64,000 nucleotides of DNA from Microbacterium salsuginis (GTDB lineage: Bacteria > Actinomycetota > Actinomycetes > Actinomycetales > Microbacteriaceae). The position numbers and the translations under genes are program-made. Where the stretch lies: NCBI RefSeq assembly GCF_012524205.1, contig NZ_JABACI010000004.1, positions 124,001 to 188,000 on the forward strand. Direction: 5' to 3'. Of this stretch, positions 53,961 to 62,865 are shown in pieces (the stretch's first letter is position 1; every line of letters begins with the position of its first letter). A model generated the notes under the pieces. That model was not told where the DNA came from, ran no database searches, and saw only the letters and a list, made by a program, of their open reading frames with translations.

Positions 53961-53999
53961 GGTGAACGAAAGGGGCTTGGCCGGGTAAGGACCGCTGTC
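53961..53999 (-). promoter_or_regulatory. Shared 39-nt motif, copy 1 (PstS-fold gene)
   Basis: Minus-strand pattern GACAGC-N-GTCCTT-N2-CCGG-N7-CC-N2-TCGTTCA. It matches copy 2 (60838-60876, upstream of pstC) at 26 of 39 positions without gaps. It lies 142 nt upstream of the start. TCGTTCAC resembles the GTTCACC unit of actinobacterial PHO boxes, so phosphate control is possible. Confidence 0.5.
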
Positions 54000-54018
54000 C
54001 CGCTGCTGTGCGAGAGGA

Positions 54019-56691
54019 TCACGCGCGCCGCCGGATGCGTGACACGAGCGGTACGGCGAGGCCTGCCACGATCCCCGCGCCGATGCCTATCGGCACGGCC
54101 GCGGCGATAGGCCCCGCGTCGGGGTCTTCGGGCGTCTCCGCGCCGGCCAGAGCGCCCGCAGGCGCCCCGGTGGCCGCCGGCGCTCCCGCGGCGGGCGCGT
54201 TGGCACCCGGCACCGGAGCCGGAGCCGAGGATGGCGGCGGTGCCGGCGGTCCCGACGTTCTCGGAGCGCCACTCGACCCGCCGGGATTTCCGCCTCCCTG
54301 TTGAGGAAGGCTCCCGCGTTCGATCGAGTCGGCCATGACCAGCGCCTGCTCGACCCACGAGCCCGGAAGCGGGGCGTACCCCGGAGGCAGCTCTCCGACA
54401 TCAGTGCCCGGGCTCTGGCCTTCCTCGACGGCGTATCGGATGAGGTTCGCGTAGACGCCGCGGAGCTCTTCGTCGGTCTGCTGAGGATTCAGCGCGGCGT
54501 AGACCGGCATGGTGAGCGGGTACGACGTGGTGGCCCCCTTGACCGTGTCACCGCGCAGGTCGTACTGAAGGACCCTCGGCTGCGCGGGGGTGGGCGTCAT
54601 CGCAGCGGCAGCCGCGGCCAGGCCGTCCTGTGTCGGCGCCACGAACTGCCCCGCGGGATTGCGCAGGGACGCCGTCACCGTGTGGTAGAGGCTCGCGGCC
54701 GGGGTCGACGTGAGCCCGATCACGCGCTGACTGCCGAAGAGATTGCGCTGCGACTTGCCGAACTTCGCCGGTTCCGGGAGGGGTTCCCAGTTGCCGAGGA
54801 TCAGACCATCGCCGCGGAGCACGTGGTGGGCCCCTTCGGCGAGGCTGGGGGTGTACGGGCGCCACGTCACGAGGTTGATCTCACCCGTACCGCCCTTCGT
54901 CGTCTCATCGGGTTTGGTCACCGGGTCGGCCTTCGGGAAGTCCTCGGCCGGAAGAGCGAGACCCACTCCCAGCGGCTGGACGTCGGGGTTCGTCGAATAC
55001 CACGGGTTGACGAACATCCCATGGCCGTCATCGGCACCGTCGAGCCACGCGCGGGCATCCGGGTCGGCGAGCACGTACTCCCACAGGCGAACCGCAGCGT
55101 CCGACCGGCCGGACGGCAGGAGCGCGTCGGCGATCGACGCTCCGATGATGACCTGCTCGCTCCACTCCGGATCGTTGATCTTCCGGAACTCCGGATCCCA
55201 CACGATGGTCCGCGGATTCCATTCGATGTCGCCGTCGCCGTCGATGTCTCGGCCGAGGTGGTCTTTGTCGGCCCGGTTCGGGAGCGCGTCCAGATAGGAA
55301 GCAGTGAGCAGTTTCGCGACCAGCCGTGGAGTGAGCTTCATCTCAGTGAAGGGCAGCCCTGCGCGATCCCGATACTGCGGGTTCTCGGTGTTCGGGTTCG
55401 GCTCCCGGTCGATGGCGAAGGTGAGGGCGACGCCCGCGATCGCCACCGGCGCGTAGGCGAGGGGGTCGGTCGCATCACCGATCGCGGCCAGATCGAGTGG
55501 TCGCGACGTGAACGCGAGCGGGCTCGGTTCGGTCCCGGCGGCGCGGGCCGCGGCATCCGCCTCACTGCCCTCGCTCAGCACGAACGGCGCACCGTTCTCT
55601 CCCCGGCACAGTCCAGGCTGCCACGAGGCGACGGCGCCGGCCACGAGTTCGCTGCCCGCCAGCTGCCGCTCGGCTTCGCCGATCTGGCAGCGCACGCCCA
55701 GCGGCTTGAATTCGAGTTCGACAGCCAGATGGTGCTCCCACGCGTCCCAGTAGAGCCCCGAGCGCGTGATGTTCGACACACCCGTGTCTCCTGTGCCGCG
55801 CGGGATGATCACGAGCCAGCACGATTGACCGACGGCGGTGCCGTCCGGCTGGGGGATGGGGGTGCCGCAGCCGAGTGCAGTCGACTCCATCGCAGTCTGG
55901 ACCTCGAAGGGCACCGATCCCGACCCATCGGCTCCCGCGCCGGCCCATCGCACCTCGTTCGTCGTGTACGCACTGAAGAACTGGTTGTTCGCCATGTCGG
56001 CCCGCTGGTCTTCCGGCTTCACGACACCCGGGGCGCTGAAGTTGTTCAGCACGCGGTCGGCGGGTGCGGCGTACTCGTCGACGATGCCTTCGGAATTGCT
56101 GGCGACGAAGGGAATCCCGCTGTACGCGTATCCACCGACGTCGGCCGAGTACTTCTGGTCTTCGGGATGCAGCGCCTCGAGTTCGATGCTCCCGTCGCGA
56201 TCGCTGCCCGGCGCGCGCCCGCCGCCGTACTGACACGTGCGGCGATCGGGGTGACCTGGGTTGTCGGGATCCTCTCCCCAGCACTGCGCGATCTGCAGGA
56301 AGTTCGCACCACCCTGGTTCTGGTCCGGTTTCGCGGACTTCTCGCCGCCCGTCCAGCTCACCCGTATCCCCTGCGACACCATGTCCTTGGTCTGCGAGAT
56401 CGTGACCTCGAGGTCGGGGAACGGCGCCCCCTCTGGCTCCAGCGCGTCGTCCTTGTTGGTGAGCGTGACGGCGCTCGAGGTGGCATCGTCCTCGGCCGCC
56501 GCGGCGGGCTCGGCCTGGAGCACCGCCCCTCCGGCGCCGATCAGCGATGCGGTGATCACCGCCACGACGAGGCCGGTCAAGCTGGCGCGCGCAACCGAGT
56601 GGTGGGTTGGCTCGAGACGTTTCGTCTCGCTTCGCTCGCTCAACGACCGGAGGGTTCGCCGGCTCAACGAGCGGAGGGTTCGCCGGCTCAT
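54019..56691 (-). CDS. Large surface-anchored protein with PstS-like C-terminal domain
   Basis: 890 residues. The N-terminus (MSRRTLRSLSRRTLRSLSERSETK...) is encoded by dispersed repeat DNA, followed by a signal peptide (~35-62). A large extracellular part with several Cys (QCWGEDP, TCQYGGG, LGCGTP, RCQIGE) follows. The segment TSYPLTMPVYAALNPQQTDEELRGVYANLIRYA (~770-800) resembles the end of PstS proteins (compare TYPLSSYSYMIVP in the neighbouring PstS). Next come a Pro/Ala/Gly-rich stalk and a C-terminal membrane helix with RIRRRA. It overlaps the pstS stop by 4 nt (ATGA). No known family name. It may be an accessory receptor for the transporter. The ATG at 56691 is fixed by the overlap; the longer upstream frame is only the antisense-like shadow of pstS. 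Confidence 0.8.
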   Translation of the reverse strand: MSRRTLRSLSRRTLRSLSERSETKRLEPTHHSVARASLTGLVVAVITASLIGAGGAVLQAEPAAAAEDDATSSAVTLTNKDDALEPEGAPFPDLEVTISQTKDMVSQGIRVSWTGGEKSAKPDQNQGGANFLQIAQCWGEDPDNPGHPDRRTCQYGGGRAPGSDRDGSIELEALHPEDQKYSADVGGYAYSGIPFVASNSEGIVDEYAAPADRVLNNFSAPGVVKPEDQRADMANNQFFSAYTTNEVRWAGAGADGSGSVPFEVQTAMESTALGCGTPIPQPDGTAVGQSCWLVIIPRGTGDTGVSNITRSGLYWDAWEHHLAVELEFKPLGVRCQIGEAERQLAGSELVAGAVASWQPGLCRGENGAPFVLSEGSEADAAARAAGTEPSPLAFTSRPLDLAAIGDATDPLAYAPVAIAGVALTFAIDREPNPNTENPQYRDRAGLPFTEMKLTPRLVAKLLTASYLDALPNRADKDHLGRDIDGDGDIEWNPRTIVWDPEFRKINDPEWSEQVIIGASIADALLPSGRSDAAVRLWEYVLADPDARAWLDGADDGHGMFVNPWYSTNPDVQPLGVGLALPAEDFPKADPVTKPDETTKGGTGEINLVTWRPYTPSLAEGAHHVLRGDGLILGNWEPLPEPAKFGKSQRNLFGSQRVIGLTSTPAASLYHTVTASLRNPAGQFVAPTQDGLAAAAAAMTPTPAQPRVLQYDLRGDTVKGATTSYPLTMPVYAALNPQQTDEELRGVYANLIRYAVEEGQSPGTDVGELPPGYAPLPGSWVEQALVMADSIERGSLPQQGGGNPGGSSGAPRTSGPPAPPPSSAPAPVPGANAPAAGAPAATGAPAGALAGAETPEDPDAGPIAAAVPIGIGAGIVAGLAVPLVSRIRRRA
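56611..56690. repeat. Dispersed 40-nt repeat and 24-nt tandem unit inside a signal-peptide coding region
   Basis: 56611-56650 is a 38/40 match, inverted, to the repeat at 29996-30035. Next to it CGGAGGGTTCGCCGGCTCA occurs twice (56648-56666 and 56672-56690, period 24). All of it is translated as the Arg/Ser-rich n-region of the large surface protein. Confidence 0.85.
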
Positions 56692-58262
56692 CGCCCAGCC
56701 TTCCGCGGGAGTCGGGGCGAGAGGAAGGGTGGCACGGCGACCACCGCGATGAGCAGCAGCACCGCGCCGAGCATGACCGACTGCTGCCACCCCCATGCCT
56801 CCGGCTCGACAGTGAACGGTGACGACACCGCCGCGCCCGCCACGGCTCCGTCGCCCGAGATGAGGTTGCCGTCGGCGTCGTAGACGGCCGCGCCGCCGTC
56901 GCCGCCCGCGGCCGCGGCATCGCCGCCGCCCGCACCGCCGGCCGCATCGCCGCCGCCACCACCGGGCGCGTTCGATGCCGCTCCGCCCCCGCCCGTACCC
57001 GTCGTCGGAGTGTCTTCCTTCGCGCCGGCCGTGCCGGTCGTGCACTGGTTCGGCCCGCGCTTGTCACAGTCGGCGGGCTGCGGCGCCGTGAGGGCGAGCT
57101 GGTTGCTGCTGGGCGAATCGCCGGGCTTGAAGGTCGGATTGTTGCACGTATTCGGGTCCACCGGCGCGGATCCTGCGCCAGGGATCCGCCGGATCTGCTC
57201 GAAGCCCGCCAGCACGAGGTTCATCGGCAACGGTGAGTAGCCGAGGTTCTCGGCCTGTTGCTGGCCTTCGCACAGCATGTAACTGGCGAAGGTTCCGAGC
57301 GTCGCTCCCTTCGCCTCGGTGAACGTACCGCCGACCGCAGTCGGCACGATCATGTACGAGTAGCTCGACAGCGGATACGTGCGGGGGTCTCCGTCGTTGT
57401 AGACGCCACCCAGATTCTGCGTCAGGTCGGGGTTGATCTGCGCCTTCATGAGCGCCACGGCAACCGAGTCCGCCGTCGGCTCGACGTAGTAGTCGGCGCG
57501 GTTGAGCACCTTCGCGACGGGAAAGCCGGCCTCCATGGCGTACGAGTACTCGACGTACGTGATCGACCCCTCGCCGTAGCCCTGCTTGACGTAGCCCGCC
57601 ACGCCGTCAGAGCCCTTCTGCGCCTTGCCGTTGGCCGGGGTGGGGAACTGCGACCTCATGCCGTGCGGCCACAGGTCGCCGTGCTGGTTCGACATCCACA
57701 GCGTGAACTGCGCCGACGTGCCCGACCCGTCGGACCGCACGATCGGGATGATCGCCTTGTCGGGCATCGCGAGACCGGGGTTGTCGGCCTGGAGCTCCGG
57801 GTCGTTCCACTTCGTGATCGCGCCCGTGAAGATCTTGGTGATCACGGCGCCCGACAGGCGCAGGTTTGTGACGCGCTTGCCGCCGATGACGAGGTGGTAC
57901 ATGAAGGCCGTGCCGCCGGCGACGATCGGCATGTAGGCGAAGCCGCGCGGCGGGGTCTCGGGCGCCGAGCCGTCCTCGGGCTGCTGCTGGAACGGGATCT
58001 CGCTGACGGCGAAGTCGACACTGCTGTTGATGTAATCGCGTCGGCCCGCCGTCGAGCCGACGCCCGAGTAGTTGACCCTCATGCCGTAGTTCTGTGCGAC
58101 GTTGGTACGCCACTGGTCGAGCGCGTTCTGCGACCACGTCGATCCGGTGCCGGTGATCGGCTCGTAGGTCGCTGCGTGCGCCGGCAGCGCGATGCCTGCG
58201 ACGATGAGAAGCGCGCTGAAGGCTGCGATCACGCTCATGCGGCGACGGTTCAGCCGGGTCAT
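56688..58262 (-). CDS. pstS: PstS phosphate-binding protein with C-terminal membrane anchor
   Basis: 524 residues. Signal peptide (1-30), then a PstS fold: ITGTGSTWSQNALDQW and VRSDGSGTSAQFT are the phosphate-contact loops, with INSSVDFAVSEIPFQ and TYPLSSYSYMIVP also conserved. After residue ~400 comes a Gly/Ala/Asp-rich linker and a membrane helix (~488-508) with PRLPRKAGR. Usual PstS proteins are lipoproteins; here a C-terminal anchor replaces the lipobox. GGAGG precedes the ATG, which overlaps the pstA stop by 4 nt. It is the primary receptor for the PstCA channel. Confidence 0.92.
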   Translation of the reverse strand: MTRLNRRRMSVIAAFSALLIVAGIALPAHAATYEPITGTGSTWSQNALDQWRTNVAQNYGMRVNYSGVGSTAGRRDYINSSVDFAVSEIPFQQQPEDGSAPETPPRGFAYMPIVAGGTAFMYHLVIGGKRVTNLRLSGAVITKIFTGAITKWNDPELQADNPGLAMPDKAIIPIVRSDGSGTSAQFTLWMSNQHGDLWPHGMRSQFPTPANGKAQKGSDGVAGYVKQGYGEGSITYVEYSYAMEAGFPVAKVLNRADYYVEPTADSVAVALMKAQINPDLTQNLGGVYNDGDPRTYPLSSYSYMIVPTAVGGTFTEAKGATLGTFASYMLCEGQQQAENLGYSPLPMNLVLAGFEQIRRIPGAGSAPVDPNTCNNPTFKPGDSPSSNQLALTAPQPADCDKRGPNQCTTGTAGAKEDTPTTGTGGGGAASNAPGGGGGDAAGGAGGGDAAAAGGDGGAAVYDADGNLISGDGAVAGAAVSSPFTVEPEAWGWQQSVMLGAVLLLIAVVAVPPFLSPRLPRKAGR

Positions 58263-59581
58263 TTCGATTCCTCCAGGGGACGAGCGGAGTGGGGGTCGCG
58301 CTGGTAGCCGAATCCGGCGTACCCGGATGTCTCGATCGTGCGGGCCGCGACGGCGGCGTCGAACCGCTCCACGTCGCGGCGGGAACGGGCCAGAGCAGCG
58401 CGACGCTGGCGCGGCGACAGCTCGCCGGCGCCGCGTCCGCCCAGCACACGGGCGATCGCGAAGAGCGAGACGACGAGCAGCATGAGCACGGCGGCCGTAC
58501 CGAACCCGCGCGCGATGAAGTTCGGCTCGGGCGACGCCACGAACGTGAACACCTGCAGCGGCAGCGAGATCATCGGACCCTCGAACGGGTTCGTGTTCAT
58601 GGCGCTCGTGATGCCGGACGTGAGCAGCACCGGTGACGTTTCGCCGATGCCGCGCGCCGTGCCGAGGATGATCGCCGTCACGAGACCGGACCTCGCCGTT
58701 GGCAGCACGACGTGCCACACCGTACGCCAGCGCGATGCGCCGAGCGCGTAGGAAGCCTCTCGCAGGTTGCCCGCGACGAGCCGGAGCACGACGTCGGACG
58801 CCCGGATGATGATGGGGAGCATCATCACCGTGATCGCCAGCGCCGCGGCGAAGCCGGAGCGCTGGTTCGTGAACACCAGGATGAAGGCCGAATAGATGAA
58901 CAGACCGGCCACGATCGACGGCAGCGCCGTCATGGCATCGACGATCGTGCGGACGAACCGCGCGAAGCGCCCGCCGATCTCGTTGAGGAACAGCGCGGTG
59001 ACGATGCCCAGCGGGATCGAGATGGCCAGCGCGATGCCGATCTGGATGAGCGTGCCGACGATCGCGTGCGCGATGCCGCCCACGTCGAGGCCGTCGAGGG
59101 GCCCGGCGAACTCCATGTCCTGGAAGAAGAAGTTGACGTTCATCAGCGCCGGCCACCCGCGCACCATCGTGAAGACGACGACGAACAGCAGCGCGCTGAA
59201 CAGGATGACGCCGGAGCTGGCGAGCACCACCGTCATGACCCGGTCGACGACTTCGCGCCGGTCAGCGGTGGTGCTGATCAGCAGCGCGTAGAAGATGATG
59301 AACGCGAGGAACGCGACCACGACGAATCCCACGACGCCGCTGAGCGGCGCGATCCAGCCGAACAGCAGCGCGGCGAGCGCCAAGGCTCCGGCGGCTGCAC
59401 CCAGGAGGGCGTAGCGATCGTCCATCCGGGCCGAGCGGATCTGGCGGCGAGCGCCGATCTCGCTGGCCGATCGATCCGGGATGCTGGTGCGCGCGGCCGA
59501 CTCGGAGCCCTCGGCTTCTGCAGACCCTTCGTCGGCGGTTCCGGATGCCGCTGCGCGAGGCGGCTCGATGGTGAGCGTCAT
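58259..59581 (-). CDS. pstA: PstA phosphate ABC transporter permease
   Basis: 440 residues, longer than typical PstA (~290). An N-terminal cytoplasmic extension with a Ser/Ala/Glu-rich stretch (~1-50) and two additional membrane helices (~55-105) precede the conserved six-helix core. The core contains GIVTALFLNEIGG, DAMTALPSIVAGLFIY, the EAA-like loop REASYALGASRWRTVWHVVLP and GTARGIGETSPVLLTSG. It forms the channel with PstC. The start overlaps the pstC stop by one base (TGATG). The C-terminal tail (QRRAALARSRRDVERFD) is also longer than usual. Confidence 0.93.
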   Translation of the reverse strand: MTLTIEPPRAAASGTADEGSAEAEGSESAARTSIPDRSASEIGARRQIRSARMDDRYALLGAAAGALALAALLFGWIAPLSGVVGFVVVAFLAFIIFYALLISTTADRREVVDRVMTVVLASSGVILFSALLFVVVFTMVRGWPALMNVNFFFQDMEFAGPLDGLDVGGIAHAIVGTLIQIGIALAISIPLGIVTALFLNEIGGRFARFVRTIVDAMTALPSIVAGLFIYSAFILVFTNQRSGFAAALAITVMMLPIIIRASDVVLRLVAGNLREASYALGASRWRTVWHVVLPTARSGLVTAIILGTARGIGETSPVLLTSGITSAMNTNPFEGPMISLPLQVFTFVASPEPNFIARGFGTAAVLMLLVVSLFAIARVLGGRGAGELSPRQRRAALARSRRDVERFDAAVAARTIETSGYAGFGYQRDPHSARPLEESK

Positions 59582-60708
59582 CACGCCTCGGTCTCTGCGC
59601 CCGAGCGCGATCGGGCGACGATCGACGACGCGGTGAAGTTGATGACGAGGGTGATGAGGAACAGCACGAGGCCCGCGGCCATGAGCGCTGACAGCGCGAA
59701 CTCGCTCGCCTCGCCGTAGCGCAGCGCGATGAGCGCCGACACCGAGTTGCCGCCGGTCTTGAGCACCTGCCAGTTGATGGCGAAGATCGGCGAGATGATC
59801 ATGTAGACCGCGATGGTCTCGCCGAGGGCGCGGCCGAGCCCGAGCATCGTGCCGCCGATGATGCCGCCGCGACCGAAGGGGAGCACGACGGCGCCGATCA
59901 TTCCCCACCGTGTCGATCCGAGGGCGTAGGCCGCCTCCCGCTCCCCCGAGGGCGCCTGCATGAACGCCTCGCGCATGATCGAGGTCTGCGTCGGGACGAC
60001 CATCAGCGCGACGACGATGCCCGCGATGAAGGCCGACGACGTGAACGCCGACGCATCGGTGAGGGCGTTGCCCTCGGCATCCGTCACCGCCAGCACGGGG
60101 ATCCAGCCGAAGTAGGTCGAGATCCAGCGTGAGACCGGGATGATGGCCTCCTGCAGGAAGTACACGCCCCACAGTCCGAAGACGACACTGGGTACTGCGG
60201 CCATGAGATCGACGAGCGTGATCGCCCACTGCTTGAGGCGCCCGCGCAGCACCTCCGAGATGAGCAGCGACGTGCCCATGGCCAGCGGGACCGAGACGCA
60301 CATCGCGATCACCGCGATCGTGATCGTGCCGAAGAGCACGGCCGCGATGCCGAACTGGCCCGTCTCGGGCGACCACTCCTGCGTCGTCAGGAAGCTGAAG
60401 CCCACGCCGTCCGGCGGCAGGAGCGCCTGACCCGCGCGCAGCGCGAGGAAGAGGCCGACCGCGAGCATGATCGCGACCGTGATGCCGCCGGCCGCGAACG
60501 CGGTGCGACGGAAGATGCGGTCGGCGAGTGTCGGCGCCGACGTCAGGGCGCGAGGGCGGGCCACGGTGCGGGCGGGCGGGGGCGGCAGCACCACCGTCTC
60601 GTCCGTGACCGCCGGCTCGCCGGTGAGCACCGCAGTGGGTGCCTCGACGGGCGCCTCGGCGGGCGCGTCGCCGCCGGGCGCTGAGGCGGTCGGCGGGTCG
60701 ACGCTCAT
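59581..60708 (-). CDS. pstC: PstC phosphate ABC transporter permease
   Basis: 375 residues. A Pro/Ala-rich cytoplasmic N-terminus (~1-65) precedes six membrane helices. MGTSLLISEVLRGRLKQWAITLVDLMAAVPSVVFGLWG and GEREAAYALGSTRWGMIGAVVLPFGRGGIIGGTMLGLGRALGETIAV are hallmark PstC segments (the latter includes the EAA loop). It is the first gene of the transporter run. The ATG at 60708 starts the conserved region; the longer open frame overlaps the regulatory segment. A shared 39-nt motif lies 129 nt upstream. Confidence 0.93.
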   Translation of the reverse strand: MSVDPPTASAPGGDAPAEAPVEAPTAVLTGEPAVTDETVVLPPPPARTVARPRALTSAPTLADRIFRRTAFAAGGITVAIMLAVGLFLALRAGQALLPPDGVGFSFLTTQEWSPETGQFGIAAVLFGTITIAVIAMCVSVPLAMGTSLLISEVLRGRLKQWAITLVDLMAAVPSVVFGLWGVYFLQEAIIPVSRWISTYFGWIPVLAVTDAEGNALTDASAFTSSAFIAGIVVALMVVPTQTSIMREAFMQAPSGEREAAYALGSTRWGMIGAVVLPFGRGGIIGGTMLGLGRALGETIAVYMIISPIFAINWQVLKTGGNSVSALIALRYGEASEFALSALMAAGLVLFLITLVINFTASSIVARSRSGAETEA

Positions 60709-60837
60709 GCGAGCACCCCGCGACACGACGAAGCAGCCATGCGTCTCCCTCGTGCAAATGCGGAAAGGCAGTTGAAGACTGGATGGAAGCGGAAGTCGGG
60801 TACGGCTCCCACTGCCTACGACAGCGTGAGCGCGCAA

Positions 60838-60876
60838 TGTGAACGAGGGGCATCCACCCGGCCAAGGACGGCTGTC
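60838..60876 (-). promoter_or_regulatory. Shared 39-nt motif, copy 2 (pstC)
   Basis: Same minus-strand pattern as at 53961-53999 (GACAGC-N-GTCCTT-N2-CCGG ... TCGTTCA), same spacing. It is located 129 nt upstream of pstC and just past the 3' end of the kinase gene, followed on the minus strand by CGCTCAC. Candidate phosphate-responsive regulator site; identity unproven. Confidence 0.5.
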
Positions 60877-60904
60877 GCGGGTATTGAGGAGCGATGCGAG
60901 GCGG

Positions 60905-62635
60905 TCATCCGTCGCCGGCGCCGGGAGTGGGCGTCGATGTCGGTGCCGGACGACTCGGGGTCGGCGTGGGCGTGGGAGTCGGTCGCCGGGGCTCGGGCGC
61001 GGCCTCGAGGATCGTGACGGTCCCTCCCACCGCGAGCCCGACTCCCGCGGCGGGGGCGGTGCCCATGATGAGCCCGGGCATCGTGTCGGCCGGCGCGGAA
61101 CGCGTGGCGAACGAGGGCATGAAGCCCGCGGCTTCCAGCGCCGCCACGGCCGCCGCGCGGTCCTGCCCCGCGACCTCGGGAATGATGTTCGATCCCGACG
61201 CGACGGTCAGCGCGACAGGCGCCCGCGCGCTGATCCTGCGGCCGGCGGCGGGCTCGGACCCGAGCACCACGTCCTGCGGCCACGGGGAATCGACGAGTGT
61301 CACCGCGCCCAGCACCAGTCCGGCGTCCGCGAGGGCGCGCGTGGCCTCGGCCACCGAGAGCCGTTCCAGCGCGGGCACCGTCATCATCGACACGACGGGT
61401 TCGAACGTCGACGGCTCCGGTTCGGGCTGCGGCGCGATGGCGGTCGGCGACACCGACGGTGCCGCGGACGGATTCGCCTCGATCGAGGTGATGGGAGCGC
61501 TCGTGGCGGCGAGTGCCAGCACGATCCCGATCGCGAGCGCGCCACCCGTCGCCGCGAGCCATGTGCCGGCCCGCGACCGCGGCCGGCGCGCGCCGCGTGA
61601 TCGCCCCGTCGCCGCCGATACGGCGGCGTTCGCGCCCGCCGTCACCACGGTGCGGCCGAGCACGCGAGTGACGGTGTCGGGTACGGACGCAGACAAGGCG
61701 AGGATGGATGCCGTGGGCACCGGAGCACCGGAATCCACGGCGCCGGGGTTCACGGCGGCGACCGCCGCACGCATCGCGATGGCGGATGGGTAGCGGTCGC
61801 CGGGGTCCTTCAGCATCGCCTTCACGACGATGCGGTCCAGTCCGCGCGGGATCCCTGGCCGCAGCGCCGACGGCGCGAGCGGCGCCGTGTCGAGGTGGGC
61901 GCGCATCGTGCGCCCGGTGGTCTCGCGTGGGAACGGGGGTCGCCCGGTCAGTGCGAAGAAGAGCACCGCGCCGGCCTGATACACATCGCCGCGCGCGTCC
62001 ACCGGCAGGCCGCGCACGTGCTCGGGCGACATGTAGTTGACGTTGCCGATGACGCCGGCGCGACCGTGGGCCTCGACGCTCAGCAGGTCGTCGGTTCCGA
62101 GCGCGGCCGTGCCCGCGGCATCCGCCAGTCCGAAGTCCAGCAGTCGCACACCGGCCGCGTCGAGCGCGCCGGCGTCGCCGGGCGCCACCATCACGTTCGA
62201 CGGCGAGACGTCGCGGTGGATGAGGCCGATCGCGTGCGCAGCCTCGAGAGCACGCAGGACGCCGTCGATCATCACGACCGCGTCTGCCGGCGCGAGCGGG
62301 CCCCGCGCCGCGACGTGCTGCGACAGCGTCATGCCGTCGGCGCGCTCGAGGGCGATCCACGCGATCGGCGCTTCTCCGCTCTCGTCGACGCCGACTCCGA
62401 GCACGCCGACGATGTTCGGATGACGCAGCGGCCTCGCTCGCCGGGCCTCGGCGAGGAACGCCCCACGCGCCGCGGGTCGCTCCGACAGGTGGGGGTGCAG
62501 CACCTTGATCGCGATGCTCGCCCCGCTGTGCTGATCGGTGGCGGCGAAGACGGACGCCGAGCCGCCGGTGCCGAGCAGCTCTCCGAGCCGGTAGCGACCC
62601 GAGAGGACGCGCGGGGCCACCGGTGGATCGACCAT
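60905..62635 (-). CDS. PASTA-domain Ser/Thr protein kinase (PknB-like)
   Basis: 576 residues. Cytoplasmic kinase domain (~14-290): Gly loop LLGTGGSASVF, Lys44 in AIKVLHP, catalytic loop HRDVSPSNV (Asp142), DFG at 167-169 and APE-like SPEH. A membrane helix (~365-387) follows, then two PASTA domains (~420-545; VPALERLSVAEATRALADAGL and IPEVAGQDRAAAVAALEAAGF) and a Thr/Pro-rich tail. PASTA kinases sense peptidoglycan fragments and regulate wall synthesis. Most of the catalytic loop is standard, except VS where KP or LK is usual, so activity is likely but not certain. GGGAGG precedes the ATG. It is divergent from an M23 peptidase gene, which suits a cell-wall role. Confidence 0.9.
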   Translation of the reverse strand: MVDPPVAPRVLSGRYRLGELLGTGGSASVFAATDQHSGASIAIKVLHPHLSERPAARGAFLAEARRARPLRHPNIVGVLGVGVDESGEAPIAWIALERADGMTLSQHVAARGPLAPADAVVMIDGVLRALEAAHAIGLIHRDVSPSNVMVAPGDAGALDAAGVRLLDFGLADAAGTAALGTDDLLSVEAHGRAGVIGNVNYMSPEHVRGLPVDARGDVYQAGAVLFFALTGRPPFPRETTGRTMRAHLDTAPLAPSALRPGIPRGLDRIVVKAMLKDPGDRYPSAIAMRAAVAAVNPGAVDSGAPVPTASILALSASVPDTVTRVLGRTVVTAGANAAVSAATGRSRGARRPRSRAGTWLAATGGALAIGIVLALAATSAPITSIEANPSAAPSVSPTAIAPQPEPEPSTFEPVVSMMTVPALERLSVAEATRALADAGLVLGAVTLVDSPWPQDVVLGSEPAAGRRISARAPVALTVASGSNIIPEVAGQDRAAAVAALEAAGFMPSFATRSAPADTMPGLIMGTAPAAGVGLAVGGTVTILEAAPEPRRPTPTPTPTPSRPAPTSTPTPGAGDG

Positions 62636-62865
62636 CCCGCCCTCCCCAGGTTCCGCGAGGATCGCGAGCCTCCGCGGATAGTAAGCCCGCGCCGACGGTG
62701 CGGACTACGACAGCGCTCTGTGAGACGAGCGTCAGGGGTCGCCATGAACGGCGGGCGCGCGCGACCCGATCGAGAGGTGTCCGCCCGGTTACCGGCGAGG
62801 GCGCGCACGTCGACGGCGACGCGACCGCACGGCGTGGTCGCATGCGCGACACGCGTACTGTGCCG

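Noticed and set aside
53819..54018. Riboswitch in the leader of the PstS-fold gene
   Set aside because: There are hairpins, but I find no conserved core of any class I know.
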